From Paraburkholderia adhaesiva (GTDB taxonomy: Bacteria > Pseudomonadota > Gammaproteobacteria > Burkholderiales > Burkholderiaceae), in assembly GCF_021390575.1 (NCBI RefSeq), contig NZ_JAJEJQ010000001.1, forward strand, positions 1,960,501 through 2,024,500: a stretch of DNA of 64,000 bases, in the 5' to 3' direction. The notes beneath the pieces are model-generated. The model was not told the DNA's origin, ran no database searches, and saw nothing but the letters and a program-made list of their open reading frames with translations. Below are positions 16,919 through 26,166 of the stretch, in pieces (the first letter of the stretch is position 1; every line of letters begins with the position of its first letter). Both the position numbers and the translations under genes were made by a program.

Positions 16919-19444
16919 CTAACTACGGCTTCCCGACCCGCCCGCAGTCGGAATCTGCGGCGGCGAGCCGTCGGGACCGGAGGTCGTCTGCGGAGCGGGC
17001 CGCGGCTCGTGCGAGGCGTCGCGCGGCGCGCCGGCCCTCGCCGCCTTGCGCGGCGGCGCCAGATCGTCGTCGTGCGTCGCGGCTGGCCCACTGCGCGACG
17101 ACGTGTGAACCTGCATCTGCGGCACAGGCATCTCGATCCCGGCTTCGTCCATCCGGCGCTTCAGGCGCGCGTTGAACGCGCGCGCAACGCTCCATTGCTG
17201 CAGCGGCCGCGTCTTGATCTGGCCTTTGACCACCATCCAGTTCGGCTCGAAGCGGTCGAGGCCCCACACTTCGACAGGCCCGAGAATCTCGCGCCGATAA
17301 CGAAAATCCGCGACCAGTTCCGCGCCCACTTCGCGGATCATCCGCGTCACCGTATCGAGTTCGACTGAAAACGGCACGCGCACCTCGAACACCGCGAACG
17401 CAAAGTCGCGCGACAGGTTCTTCACGATCTTGATCTGCGAGAACGGAATGGCGTGGATCGCACCCTGACCATCGCGCAGGCGCACGGTGCGGATCGTCAG
17501 ATGCTCGACGGTGCCCGCGTGGCCATTGTCGATGTCGATCCAGTCGCCGACCGATATGGTTTCCTCGATGATGATGAACAGCCCCGTGATGAGGTCGCTC
17601 ACGAGCGACTGTGCGCCGAAGCCGATCGCAAGGCCGATGACGCCCGCGCCCGCGAGCAACGGCGTCACGTTGATGCCGAGTTTGGCGGCCGTGACAATCC
17701 CGGCAATCGTAACGATCGTCACCAGCAGTGCGTTGCGCACGAGCGGCAGCATGGTGCGCGCACGCGTGCTGGGCGCATGGCCTTTGCCACGCGGGCTGCT
17801 CGGATTAAGCGCTTCGAGCATCGCGGTGTCGAGGATGATCCACACGAGCCACGCGAGAAACAGCGTCGCACCGATTGAGAAAAGCGCGTGCGCGATGCCG
17901 CGTGCGGCCACATTCGCCTCGATCATGCGCGCAATCGAAACGTCCCAGAGGCGCGCGCACGACTCGAAATAGGCGAGCCAGATAAAGACCGTAATGAGCG
18001 TCCCCGCGAAGCGCAGGAGCCGCCACAGATAAGGCGAGCGCCGCCGCACGCGCTTGGGGTCGGGCCGCGTGATGCGCCGCACGATCGCCGAAAGGAAGAA
18101 CGCGAGCACGAGCAACAGTGCCATGACGATCGAGTTCTGCAGCACGTTCGAACCGCTATAGACGCCGCCGATCGTCGCAACGATCGAGGCGACCGCGAGG
18201 AGCAGCATCGGTACATGCCAGAGCGAGGCGAGCACGTCGAAGACTTCGGTAAGTGCCTTGTGGTCGTGGCGCAGCACGTAGCTGCGATTGCGGATCAGTT
18301 GCGCGACGGGCCGCCGGAACACGACGGCGAAGGTCGCGGTCAACACGGCGGCGGTCATGTTTGCGAATGTGGACACGAGCGCGGCCAGATTCGTGCCGAT
18401 CTGAAATGCGATTTCGTAGTTGGTCGCCGCATCGCCTAGCGCGCTGAGTACGCCGATCGCGAAGAGCGGTCGACGGCCACGCGCGATGAGGATGCGCACG
18501 GCGGCACGCCGGTGCCCCGAGCCGAACAGCGAAAACATGGTGAGGCAGATCGCAGAGAACACCGCGCCCGCGACAATGGCATACGCGATCACAAGTCCTA
18601 TCGTGCGACCGACCGCGTCGGGCAGCGCGCGCTCGACGATGAGCACGACGAAGAACGCGACGATGAACGGACCGACACGATGCAGCGCGAAGACGACAAG
18701 TTCGAGCGTGGTCGGGTTGGGCTGCAGGTCCGTTGCGACTGAGAAGCGACGCAGCAGGCGGTGCACGAGCCAGAGCAGCGCGGCGGCGCATACGCCCCAA
18801 CCTGCCAGCATCGAGCCCGCGTCGAGCACCAGGTGCCCTGTACTCGCTTCGCCCTCGCCCACGGCGAGCGTGACGAGTTCGTTGCCGGCCGCGGAAAAAC
18901 GCCCGCTCCAGTAACCCAGCGGGTTGCGGCCGTGCCGCGCGTCGGCTTCGACTGACGTGATTCCCGACGCGATCGCGCCGAGCAACCCGGACGCCCCGGC
19001 GACCCCGGAAGCCGGTGCCGGTGCGGCGCTGCTCGACGTGTCGCGCAACTTCTTCAGTTGGGTCACGAGCGTATTACGCTGGCGATCGTTCTCGAGCGTG
19101 GTGATCACGCTATCGAGCGACTTGGCAAATTCGGCCGCGCTGGCAGGACTCGGTGCGGACGCGGCCTCGGCGGCCGATGCTTCCGAAGCGGAAGCAGGCT
19201 TACCCGTGATAACGCTCTTGAGCGTCGGCAGCATGGGCACAGGCGCAACCTGGGCGACGGCGGGCCTCGTACACACAAACGCACACGCCAACGCAACCGC
19301 GAACCACGCAAGCACGACCGGCGCGCGGCGCAGGCGCCGCATCGCTGCGCACGCGGTTCGCAGGCCGGGGATCGCCCCCCAGGCGGGCGGCACAGCATGC
19401 CGCCATGACGCGCGCGTATCGTCCCGTCCGGAGCGTGAAGTCAT
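16919..19444 (-). CDS. Large MscS-family mechanosensitive ion channel (YbiO-like)
   Basis: The product is an inner-membrane channel that would open under hypo-osmotic stress. It has a signal-peptide-like segment (RRAPVVLAWFAVALACAF, cleavage near AVAQ), an Ala/Ser-rich periplasmic region, about ten hydrophobic segments, and the MscS core near the end: VTPLLAGAGVIGLAIGFGAQ (pore helix), ITGLFIIIEETISVGDWIDI and the beta domain HAIPFSQIKIVKNLSRDF. A charged disordered tail follows. Starts at 19483 (GTG), 19444 and 19342 are all in frame and none has a strong ribosome-binding site; the 19342 start would put the signal sequence at the very N-terminus. Confidence 0.88.
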   Translation of the reverse strand: MTSRSGRDDTRASWRHAVPPAWGAIPGLRTACAAMRRLRRAPVVLAWFAVALACAFVCTRPAVAQVAPVPMLPTLKSVITGKPASASEASAAEAASAPSPASAAEFAKSLDSVITTLENDRQRNTLVTQLKKLRDTSSSAAPAPASGVAGASGLLGAIASGITSVEADARHGRNPLGYWSGRFSAAGNELVTLAVGEGEASTGHLVLDAGSMLAGWGVCAAALLWLVHRLLRRFSVATDLQPNPTTLELVVFALHRVGPFIVAFFVVLIVERALPDAVGRTIGLVIAYAIVAGAVFSAICLTMFSLFGSGHRRAAVRILIARGRRPLFAIGVLSALGDAATNYEIAFQIGTNLAALVSTFANMTAAVLTATFAVVFRRPVAQLIRNRSYVLRHDHKALTEVFDVLASLWHVPMLLLAVASIVATIGGVYSGSNVLQNSIVMALLLVLAFFLSAIVRRITRPDPKRVRRRSPYLWRLLRFAGTLITVFIWLAYFESCARLWDVSIARMIEANVAARGIAHALFSIGATLFLAWLVWIILDTAMLEALNPSSPRGKGHAPSTRARTMLPLVRNALLVTIVTIAGIVTAAKLGINVTPLLAGAGVIGLAIGFGAQSLVSDLITGLFIIIEETISVGDWIDIDNGHAGTVEHLTIRTVRLRDGQGAIHAIPFSQIKIVKNLSRDFAFAVFEVRVPFSVELDTVTRMIREVGAELVADFRYRREILGPVEVWGLDRFEPNWMVVKGQIKTRPLQQWSVARAFNARLKRRMDEAGIEMPVPQMQVHTSSRSGPAATHDDDLAPPRKAARAGAPRDASHEPRPAPQTTSGPDGSPPQIPTAGGSGSRS

Positions 19445-19869
19445 GTTGAAAGGGGCGAAATCGGAATGCACCAGTCTAGCCACTCCACGATGGACCGCGT
19501 GACGCGCGTGCGTAACAGAATGTCAGCGTGCATTCGCGTAACCTCCGCCGTAGCAGTCAGTGGCCATGGCGATCCGGCGGTTAAACCGGTCGGTTCAGGC
19601 GCGCGGACGAACTCGACCGGGTCGGCTTGTGCCGGGGTGTGGCCCGCACATCTGGCATCGGCGATAAGACTATCCGCGCCGATGCGGTGCTGACTGAATA
19701 AACAAGTTACATTTTCAAGGGCCGAGCGCCATCCTGCTGCATCTGCGACGCACGCCCATGGCCACGGCGCACGCAAAGCAAGCATCCGCACTCGCCTCGG
19801 ACCCGCGTCAAAAACGTGGCCGTGGCGATTACGTTCAATCTGAGCCTCGAGCGCCGCGCTTCGGCCTGG

Positions 19870-20319
19870 CTAGTCGCCGGCGTCCGAGGCCGGAGCCGGT
19901 GACGCCTTGGCGTCAGGGGCCGGAGCCGACGACGCCGCGCCGCTCGCCCATTGCTGCAGCGAACGTCCAGCTATTTGCAGCCCCGCGCCGGTGGCCGCCG
20001 CAGCGTGGCCGAGCATGGACTGTCCAGCGCTCGCCGCGTCGCGCAACTGACCACGCGCCGACGATGCGAGTTCCGCCGTGGATGCATTCGCGCCCGCCGT
20101 CTGCGACGAAGCGGCATCGATCTGCCGGTTCACGAAACTCGCCGCCTGATCGAGCCGTTGTGCGGCCTGTTGTGCGGCCTGCTGGACCGCCTGCTGCGCG
20201 GCAGCGGCGGATTGGCCCGCACTGCCGGGCGCCGACGCATCCTGCTTGCTGCATGCGGTGAGCGCCGCGCAGGCCAGAACGGGCACGGCGACCCGGCGTA
20301 ACGAGACGTGCAGAGACAT
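19870..20319 (-). CDS. Small Ala/Gln-rich lipoprotein
   Basis: The 149-residue product begins MSLHVSLRRVAVPVLACAAL and carries the lipobox LTAC, so it should be lipidated at that Cys and anchored in the envelope. The mature part is Ala/Gln/Ser-rich, probably helical (AQQAVQQAAQQAAQRLDQ), with an Ala/Pro-rich end. GAGGAT just upstream supports this ATG; another ATG two codons earlier is possible. It follows the GNAT gene by eight bases, implying co-transcription. Function unknown. Confidence 0.75.
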   Translation of the reverse strand: MSLHVSLRRVAVPVLACAALTACSKQDASAPGSAGQSAAAAQQAVQQAAQQAAQRLDQAASFVNRQIDAASSQTAGANASTAELASSARGQLRDAASAGQSMLGHAAAATGAGLQIAGRSLQQWASGAASSAPAPDAKASPAPASDAGD

Positions 20320-20327
20320 AGTCATCC

Positions 20328-20846
20328 TCAAAGATCCGCCGCGCGCAGCGGCTTGGCGAGCTGATAACGAGACAATAATACGCCGCAGCGCCATACCGTC
20401 TGCGCTGAAACGAGCGAGAAGCCCGCGCGCTCGAACACGGGCCGCGCAAGCGCGCTGGCGTCGGTCGCCAGTACGCTCGCGCCCTGTTCGCGCGCCAGGC
20501 TCTCGAGCCGTGCGAGCAGCGCCGTCGCAAGGCCGCGTCGCGTCCATCCAGGTGCGACGTAGAGCATCTCGACGTGATCGACCGGCCAGAGCTGCCCGAA
20601 TGCGACGGGGACGCCATCGTGAACCGCAACGAGCGTCGTGCCGCGCGCAAGACTCGCGCCGAACGAAGCGACGTCATCGGCCGACGACGCCCACGCCGCA
20701 CGCTGCGCGGCATCGTAATGCGCGGCAGTGAGCGTCGTCACGGACGCGCGGAAGAGCGCGGCAAGTGCTGCTGAGTCGCGTTCCGGCACGTACGGGCGCA
20801 AATCGAAGGATGGAATCGGAGAGTCCTGAACAAAAGCGTCAAACAT
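20328..20846 (-). CDS. GNAT-family N-acetyltransferase
   Basis: The 172-residue product has the GNAT fold signatures: an N-terminal LRPYVPERDSAALAALF, the acetyl-CoA-binding segment EMLYVAPGWTRRGLATALLARLE with the Q/RxxGxG/A-type loop, and the C-terminal ARPVFERAGFSLV. The acceptor substrate is unknown. It lies upstream of the lipoprotein gene and is divergent from the DJ-1/PfpI gene with a 59-bp gap. Confidence 0.87.
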   Translation of the reverse strand: MFDAFVQDSPIPSFDLRPYVPERDSAALAALFRASVTTLTAAHYDAAQRAAWASSADDVASFGASLARGTTLVAVHDGVPVAFGQLWPVDHVEMLYVAPGWTRRGLATALLARLESLAREQGASVLATDASALARPVFERAGFSLVSAQTVWRCGVLLSRYQLAKPLRAADL

Positions 20847-20905
20847 GCTGAGGTAGACTGCGTGAGCATCCGATGTGTTCCACCAACCAACCCAGGAGTC
20901 AGACG

Positions 20906-21487
20906 ATGGCAGTCAAGAAGATTCTCTTCCTCACCGGCGACTTCGCCGAGGACTATGAAACGATGGTGCCGTTCCAGGCGCTGCAGGCCGTCGGCCACCG
21001 CGTCGACGCCGTATGCCCCGGCAAGAAGGCTGGCGAGCGCATCAAGACCGCCATTCACGACTTCGAGGGCGACCAGACCTACACCGAAAAGCCGGGCCAC
21101 CAGTTCGCGCTCAACGCCACTTTCGACGAAATCGACCCGGCCAGCTACGACGCGCTCGCCATCGCCGGCGGCCGTGCGCCGGAGTACCTGCGACTCAATC
21201 CGAAGGTGATCGATGTCGTGCACCACTTTGCCCGCGCGAACAAGCCGATCGCGGCCATCTGCCATGCGGCGCAATTGCTCGCGGCGGCTGAAGTGATCCG
21301 CGGCAAGCGCATCTCGGCGTATCCGGCCTGCGCGCCGGAAGTGCGCCTCGCGGGCGGCGAATACGCCGAGATTCCGATCGACGGCGCCATCACCGACGCG
21401 CCCTTCGTCACCGCTCCGGCCTGGCCCGCGCATCCCGAATGGCTGCGCCAGTTCCTGGTGCTGCTCGGTACCCGCATCGAACCCTGA
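20906..21487 (+). CDS. DJ-1/PfpI family protein
   Basis: Members include PfpI-type proteases and glyoxalase/deglycase-like stress proteins. The 193-residue product begins [18 protein letters not shown], where the acidic residue near the N-terminus fits the family. It contains the nucleophile elbow [12 protein letters not shown] with its Cys and adjacent His, plus [21 protein letters not shown] lies about eight bases before this ATG, so the upstream in-frame ATG at 20873 is not preferred. The specific activity cannot be read from sequence. Confidence 0.88.
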   Translation: MAVKKILFLTGDFAEDYETMVPFQALQAVGHRVDAVCPGKKAGERIKTAIHDFEGDQTYTEKPGHQFALNATFDEIDPASYDALAIAGGRAPEYLRLNPKVIDVVHHFARANKPIAAICHAAQLLAAAEVIRGKRISAYPACAPEVRLAGGEYAEIPIDGAITDAPFVTAPAWPAHPEWLRQFLVLLGTRIEP

Positions 21488-21614
21488 TTTGCGTAGCACG
21501 GCGAAGCTAATCGAGCGCAAGAAATCGCGCCGCCGTTCAACCATTTGGGATCGGTCCTATATCGTCCGGGATATCCGCTGCCTAAAGTACGCGCTTGCTT
21601 TAGGGATGCTGGTA

Positions 21615-21953
21615 ATGGAACTGACGGACTGGATTGTTGTACTCGCGATCGCCTTGATGGCGATCGCTTTTTATTGCTCGCGCGCGAACCGTAACACCGC
21701 ACTGGTCGATCTGGTCGATCGCGCGCGTCGCCGCCGCGGCACACGGCTGCTCGTGCAGGGCGCAATCGCCCTCTGGAGTGCGCTGCTCACGCTCGATTAC
21801 AGCCTGGTCTCACCGGGGTCTGTGCCGTTCGGCCTGAAGCTCAGCGCACAGGCCTTGCTGGCTCTCGCGCTGCTGCTCGTCGTGGCGGGCGGGAACTGGT
21901 CGAGGCGCGGCCTGCGCCTGCTCCGGCCACGGCCGCTCTTCAGCGCCTGCTAG
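21615..21953 (+). CDS. Small multi-span membrane protein, unknown
   Basis: The 112-residue product has three hydrophobic segments (WIVVLAIALMAIAFY, AIALWSALLTLDYSLV, AQALLALALLLVVAGG) joined by Arg-rich loops. An AGGG lies nine bases before this ATG; an ATG three codons earlier is also possible. Its TAG stop shares the palindrome CTAG (21950-21953) with the stop of the convergent histidine kinase gene. No family is recognised. Confidence 0.65.
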   Translation: MELTDWIVVLAIALMAIAFYCSRANRNTALVDLVDRARRRRGTRLLVQGAIALWSALLTLDYSLVSPGSVPFGLKLSAQALLALALLLVVAGGNWSRRGLRLLRPRPLFSAC

Positions 21954-23740
21954 AGCGCTTCCGGCGTGCCGCCTGCACGCCTTCGCGCAGCAGGCAGAAC
22001 CGTCGGAGACACCGCTCCGTCGTCGCCGTGTGCCTTGTCACCCGCCACGTCATCCGACTCACCGGTGTCACTGGGCGACTCGTGCTCCGTGACGCCGCTA
22101 GCGGCCCATCCTGAAGCCAAGGCATGCTCTGACTCGCCCGGCGCGGGTGGCACGACCGCCAGCGCGTCGGGAAGCGACAGATAGAACGTCGTGCCCTCGC
22201 CCTCGGTCGATTCCACCCACACACGCCCGCCGTGGCGCTCGACCACGCGCCGCACGAGCGCAAGCCCGATGCCCTCCCCCGGCGCGATATTGCCGTGCAT
22301 ACGCTGAAACGCCTGGAAAAGCCGCGGAAGGGCGACTTCGGGAATGCCTAGCCCGTTATCGCGTACATAGAAAATCTGCAGCGATTCGACGCCAGGCGGC
22401 GCGGGCGCCGTGCCGATTTCGATCTGCCCGTCGCGGGCCGGGTCCAGGTAGTTGAGCGCGTTGCCGATCAGGTTCCCGAAAACTTGTTCGAGCGCCGTCG
22501 GATCGCCCCAGACATCGGGCAATGGACGCACACGCACCTGCGTGCCGCGCGAGCGGATCGAGCCGTGCATCGCATCGACGACGCGCTGCACGAGCTCCTC
22601 CACGTTGACGCGCTGCCGCCGGTACTCGACGCGCCCCACACGCGCGAGGCGCAGGAGCGCGTCGATGATGTGCGACGCGCGCAGCACGGCGGTCTGCAAA
22701 TACCGCAGCGCTTCGCCGATTTCCTCGTTGATGAGGTGCTCGACGCGCTCGCGCGACTGCGGCGCGAGCGACGAACGCGCGACGAGTTTGCGAAGGTCGT
22801 CGAAGGCATGGGACAGCTCGCGCGAAAAGCCCTGGAGATTGACGAGCGGCGCGCGCAGATCATGCGACACGCTGTGGATGAACATCTCGTTTTCCTGCGT
22901 CTGCTGCCACAGATTTTCATTGATGCGCGCGAGCTGGTCCGCACGGCGCGCAAGGTCGGCCTGGAATCCGATGCGCATTCGCTCGGCTTCGATCAGACGC
23001 TGGCTGAACTGATGCAGCGTGAGGTCGAGTTGTGCGATTTCATCGTTGCCGCCCGTGAGCGGCGCAAGCGGCTCGTTGCCCGCGAGGCGGCTCGCGTTAT
23101 CGGAGAGCGCGTTGAGCCGGCCGCGCACGCCGCGCGTGAAGAGCCACACCGACAACGCGACCAGCACGATCGACCCGAACACGGCCGCCATCACGAGTGT
23201 CTGCTGACGGGAACGCGCGGCTTCGGCCGTCGTCACACGCATGACATCGATGCGTCTCTCCTCGGACTGGAACGACGTAATCTGCGCGCGAACGTGGTCG
23301 AGGACGTCGGCGCCCGCGAGCTGGCGAAAGCGCTCGGTCAGTTCGTGGTGCCGCTTCGAGTGCAACAGGTCCTGCATCCGGTCCGACCACTGCCGGTAGT
23401 TCTCCACGGCCTGGCGGATCTGCACCGCACGCTCCACCTGGCCGGGATTATCGGAGACCAGTTCGACGAGGCGGTCGATGCGCTGATCGACGTCCATCCA
23501 CACGGAGTCCGGTGTCCTGAACCGGATGTCCCCGGCCACCACGGCCCCGCGCAGCCGCACCGACTCGATCAGGACCGGCTCGAGCACGCGCCCCGCCTGC
23601 GCGAGCACGTCCTGGCTGCGCTGACTGGCGCGCTCGGCGCTTTCCGCATCGGCCTCGGCCTTCACGATGCCCGATAACAGCGTCAGTTCGAAAACGGCGG
23701 GAATCGCGATCAGCAGAAACCCTTTCGTCGTTAGTCGCAT
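21950..23740 (-). CDS. Sensor histidine kinase with CHASE3-like periplasmic domain (orphan)
   Basis: The 596-residue protein has a first membrane segment (residues 7-27), a helical CHASE3-like sensory region (about 35-180), a second membrane segment (about 183-203), a HAMP linker, and a HisKA domain with phospho-acceptor His293 in FIHSVSHDLRAPL. The ATPase domain shows the N box GNLIGNALNYLDP, DNGLGIP and GEGIGLALV. The last 80 or so residues are acidic and disordered. The kinase domain resembles phytochrome-type bacterial kinases. No response regulator is adjacent. It is divergent from amt across 427 bp. Confidence 0.9.
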   Translation of the reverse strand: MRLTTKGFLLIAIPAVFELTLLSGIVKAEADAESAERASQRSQDVLAQAGRVLEPVLIESVRLRGAVVAGDIRFRTPDSVWMDVDQRIDRLVELVSDNPGQVERAVQIRQAVENYRQWSDRMQDLLHSKRHHELTERFRQLAGADVLDHVRAQITSFQSEERRIDVMRVTTAEAARSRQQTLVMAAVFGSIVLVALSVWLFTRGVRGRLNALSDNASRLAGNEPLAPLTGGNDEIAQLDLTLHQFSQRLIEAERMRIGFQADLARRADQLARINENLWQQTQENEMFIHSVSHDLRAPLVNLQGFSRELSHAFDDLRKLVARSSLAPQSRERVEHLINEEIGEALRYLQTAVLRASHIIDALLRLARVGRVEYRRQRVNVEELVQRVVDAMHGSIRSRGTQVRVRPLPDVWGDPTALEQVFGNLIGNALNYLDPARDGQIEIGTAPAPPGVESLQIFYVRDNGLGIPEVALPRLFQAFQRMHGNIAPGEGIGLALVRRVVERHGGRVWVESTEGEGTTFYLSLPDALAVVPPAPGESEHALASGWAASGVTEHESPSDTGESDDVAGDKAHGDDGAVSPTVLPAARRRAGGTPEAL

Positions 23741-24167
23741 GCAATGAGCGGGTTCGGGGAGCCCGGAAGGCGTGGTGACCTGGTCCGGCCATTATGTCGG
23801 CGTTTGCGCCCCATGTGGGTTCCGCGTGAGGGGTACCGGGACCGGCCGCCATCACCTGCGTCACAGGGCTTTTTTTCGATTTCCCGACATCGAGCGAATA
23901 GAGAAAGGTAAATCGAAATAATCGCCCCGATCTGGCGCATTACTTCACCATGTTCGCGTGTCTGCACAGGAATTGTGCCAACATGCCCCGCGCGCGACGT
24001 ACGCCACGCATGATCATTGTCCGGAGACGACCATTCCGGCACCCGCCGCGGTGCACGGACGCACCGGCGCAATGCCATGCACCACGGACCGCCTCACCGC
24101 TTTGGCGCAGAGCTGGCCCGTATCTTGCTCAGTTCGCCCTCTTTTCGGGCAACTGCAGGATTCAAGG
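23741..24167. other. Divergent intergenic region between the histidine kinase and amt
   Basis: This 427-bp stretch carries the upstream regions of both genes. An AT-rich patch at about 23868-23925 is the likeliest promoter zone. I looked for a sigma-54 pair (TGGCAC and TTGC at the correct distance) as expected for nitrogen-controlled amt genes and did not find one with proper spacing. In-frame plus-strand codons upstream of 24168 do not look like transporter sequence. Confidence 0.5.
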
Positions 24168-25370
24168 ATGGAAAATCTCAAGACAGGCACCGACACACTC
24201 TTTCTGCTGCTCGGTGCAGCAATGGTGCTCGCGATGCACGCAGGGTTCGCGTTTCTCGAACTCGGCACGGTGCGCAAAAAAAATCAGGTCAATGCGCTCG
24301 TGAAGATCCTCGTCGATTTTTCGGTTTCGACGATCGCCTACTTTTTCATTGGCTACACGATCGCCTACGGCGTGCAGTTCTTCTCGCATGCCGACGTGCT
24401 CGCGCAACACGACGGCTACGCCCTCGTGCGCTTCTTCTTCCTGCTCACTTTCGCGGCGGCGATCCCGGCGATCGTGTCGGGCGGCATCGCCGAGCGCTCG
24501 AAGTTCCATCCGCAGCTCTTCGCGACTTTCGTGCTCGTCGGGTTCATCTATCCGTTCTTCGAGGGCATCGTCTGGAACGACCGGTTTGGCATTCAGGACG
24601 CCATTGCCCAGTTTTTCGGCGCACAGTTCCACGACTTCGCGGGATCGGTGGTCGTGCATGCCTTCGGCGGCTGGGTGGCGTTGCCGGCGGTGCTCCTGCT
24701 CGGCGCGCGCCACGGGCGCTATACGCGAGACGGGCGCATCGCGGCGCACCCGCCTTCGAGCATTCCGTTTCTCGCGCTCGGCGCGTGGATACTCGCGGTG
24801 GGCTGGTTCGGCTTCAACGTGATGAGCGCGCAGAGCATCGACAAGATCAGCGGCCTTGTGGCCGTCAACTCGCTCATGGCCATGGTGGGCGGCACGCTCG
24901 CCGCCTGGTTCGCGGGCCGCAACGACCCCGGCTTCACGTACAACGGACCGCTCGCAGGGCTCGTGGCCGTGTGCGCGGGATCGGACATCATGCATCCGCT
25001 CGGCGCGCTCGTGACCGGCGCGATTGCCGGCGTGCTGTTCGTCTATATGTTCACGTGCGTGCAGAACCGCTGGCGCATCGACGACGTGCTCGGCGTGTGG
25101 CCGCTGCACGGCCTGTGCGGTGCGTGGGGTGGCATCGCGGCAGGGATTTTCGGCATGCGCTGGGCGGGTGGCGTCGGCGGCGTGTCGTTCTGGGCGCAGG
25201 TGGTGGGAACGGTCGGTGGCATTGTCATCGCAACGCTCGGCGGGACGATCGTGTACGGCGCGCTCAAGCTGGTGGTGGGACTGCGCCTCGATCAGGAAGA
25301 GGAGTACAACGGCGCCGACCTCTCCATTCACAAGATCACCTCGATGCCGGAGCGGGAAACCGTCGCCTGA
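24168..25370 (+). CDS. amt: Ammonium transporter (Amt family)
   Basis: Amt proteins are trimeric inner-membrane channels for ammonium. The 400-residue product begins MENLKTGTDTLFLLLGAAMVLAM, typical of a short-leader Amt, and retains GFAFLELGTVRKKNQVN, HDFAGSVVVHAFGGWVALPA (first pore His), WFGFNVMSAQSIDK and the second pore His in VWPLHGLCGAWGG. About eleven hydrophobic segments are visible. The start is placed at 24168 with AAGG upstream. No glnK is next to it, so PII control would come from elsewhere. Confidence 0.93.
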   Translation: MENLKTGTDTLFLLLGAAMVLAMHAGFAFLELGTVRKKNQVNALVKILVDFSVSTIAYFFIGYTIAYGVQFFSHADVLAQHDGYALVRFFFLLTFAAAIPAIVSGGIAERSKFHPQLFATFVLVGFIYPFFEGIVWNDRFGIQDAIAQFFGAQFHDFAGSVVVHAFGGWVALPAVLLLGARHGRYTRDGRIAAHPPSSIPFLALGAWILAVGWFGFNVMSAQSIDKISGLVAVNSLMAMVGGTLAAWFAGRNDPGFTYNGPLAGLVAVCAGSDIMHPLGALVTGAIAGVLFVYMFTCVQNRWRIDDVLGVWPLHGLCGAWGGIAAGIFGMRWAGGVGGVSFWAQVVGTVGGIVIATLGGTIVYGALKLVVGLRLDQEEEYNGADLSIHKITSMPERETVA

Positions 25371-25471
25371 GGTGATCGTCACTGACTTGCGGGCGGGCCG
25401 TCGCAGCATGGCGCGGCGGGCCTGCCCGCCTGGCGGGCGCTCGCAACCGGTCTATCTCACGCCCATAGGCG

Positions 25472-25502
25472 AAAAAAAGGCGTCACGCGTGAGCGTGACG
25501 CC
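25472..25502 (-). terminator. Rho-independent terminator, minus strand, downstream of amt
   Basis: GGCGTCACGC (25479-25488) and GCGTGACGCC (25493-25502) form a perfect 10-bp stem around a four-base loop. The U-run (seven A on the plus strand at 25472-25478) is on the minus-strand side only, so it serves a minus-strand transcript rather than amt. Confidence 0.85.
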
Positions 25503-25578
25503 TTGAAAAGTTCTAGCCATTCCGAGGGCCGTGCTAGAACCTGAGAGACGGAATTCGACGGACACCGTAGTGGTGCTT
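25472..25578 (-). ncRNA. Candidate small RNA with its own promoter and terminator
   Basis: On the minus strand a promoter-like pair TTGCCC (25608-25613) and ATTATT (25585-25590), spaced exactly 17 bp apart, predicts transcription from about 25578. The transcript would contain a perfect 8-bp stem, GTTCTAGC/GCTAGAAC (complements at 25533-25540 and 25510-25517), with CCCUC in its loop. It would end at a strong intrinsic terminator (stem 25479-25502, followed on the minus strand by seven U). No protein-coding gene on this strand could use that terminator. Identity with a known family was not recognised, and exact ends are inferred. Confidence 0.5.
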
Positions 25579-25584
25579 CACCAG

Positions 25585-25613
25585 AATAATGCAAATCGCA
25601 TATATCGGGGCAA
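25585..25613 (-). promoter_or_regulatory. Candidate sigma-70 promoter of the small RNA
   Basis: Minus-strand TTGCCC (-35) and ATTATT (-10) are separated by 17 bp. Each matches the consensus at four of six positions. Its distance to the terminator at 25472-25502 would give an RNA of about 107 nt. Confidence 0.4.
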
Positions 25614-26166
25614 ATTAAGGCCCCGCACAAAGCGAGGCCCCGTCGAAACATGTTCGCATTTTTTACGCCAGAACTAGCCGCGTCAAGCAAAATCTCGCTA
25701 GAATACGCGATCCATCAAGCATAATTCGTTTTTTACAATCACCCTACATCCACTGCCCTTCCTGGCAGCGGTCCAGTGTGCTTCGTTGATGGCACCACAC
25801 CAGCACCAAACGGTCTCGCGCCGACAAAATGACGGCGGCCCATGTAACGGCCGTAACGTCTCGAAAAATTGCCGACTGGACGCTGACGGTGGTGCCGACT
25901 AGCATCATGCTTTTTGGTTGCGCGGCCAACGCGCCGCCTGCCCTCGCTTCAGCTGCCCTCGTCCGCCACGCCGCACGCGCCTCTTTCCAGCGCGCGCCCG
26001 ATTGCCGTGGTATCCGACACCTACCTTGCACGTGACTCGCGTAGCATCGGCAAACCGCAGTGACGCAGGCAGGTACGCCGCCACCCCATAGCCCCATAAT
26101 CCATACCCACGCGCGGCCCACGCCCGTGTGAAACCGCATAACCCGACCGCTGTTACGCCCTGACCG
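25614..26166. other. Gene-free interval before the mdtABC operon
   Basis: No convincing gene is present. A second imperfect minus-strand hairpin (25618-25640, GC-rich, one mismatch) followed by UUAAUUU could be another terminator or part of a longer RNA. A 68-codon frame at 25829-26035 has a Cys after a hydrophobic segment, but it lacks a proper lipobox and ribosome-binding site. The mdtABC promoter should lie near 26040-26150. Confidence 0.45.

Noticed and set aside
23741..24167. Sigma-54 promoter for amt
   Set aside because: A TGGCAC-like element near 23970 is on the wrong strand and its GG-to-GC spacing is wrong.
25829..26035. 68-codon frame with a Cys after a hydrophobic stretch, possible lipoprotein
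   Set aside because: The residues before the Cys do not form a proper lipobox, no ribosome-binding site is seen and the rest has shadow-like composition.
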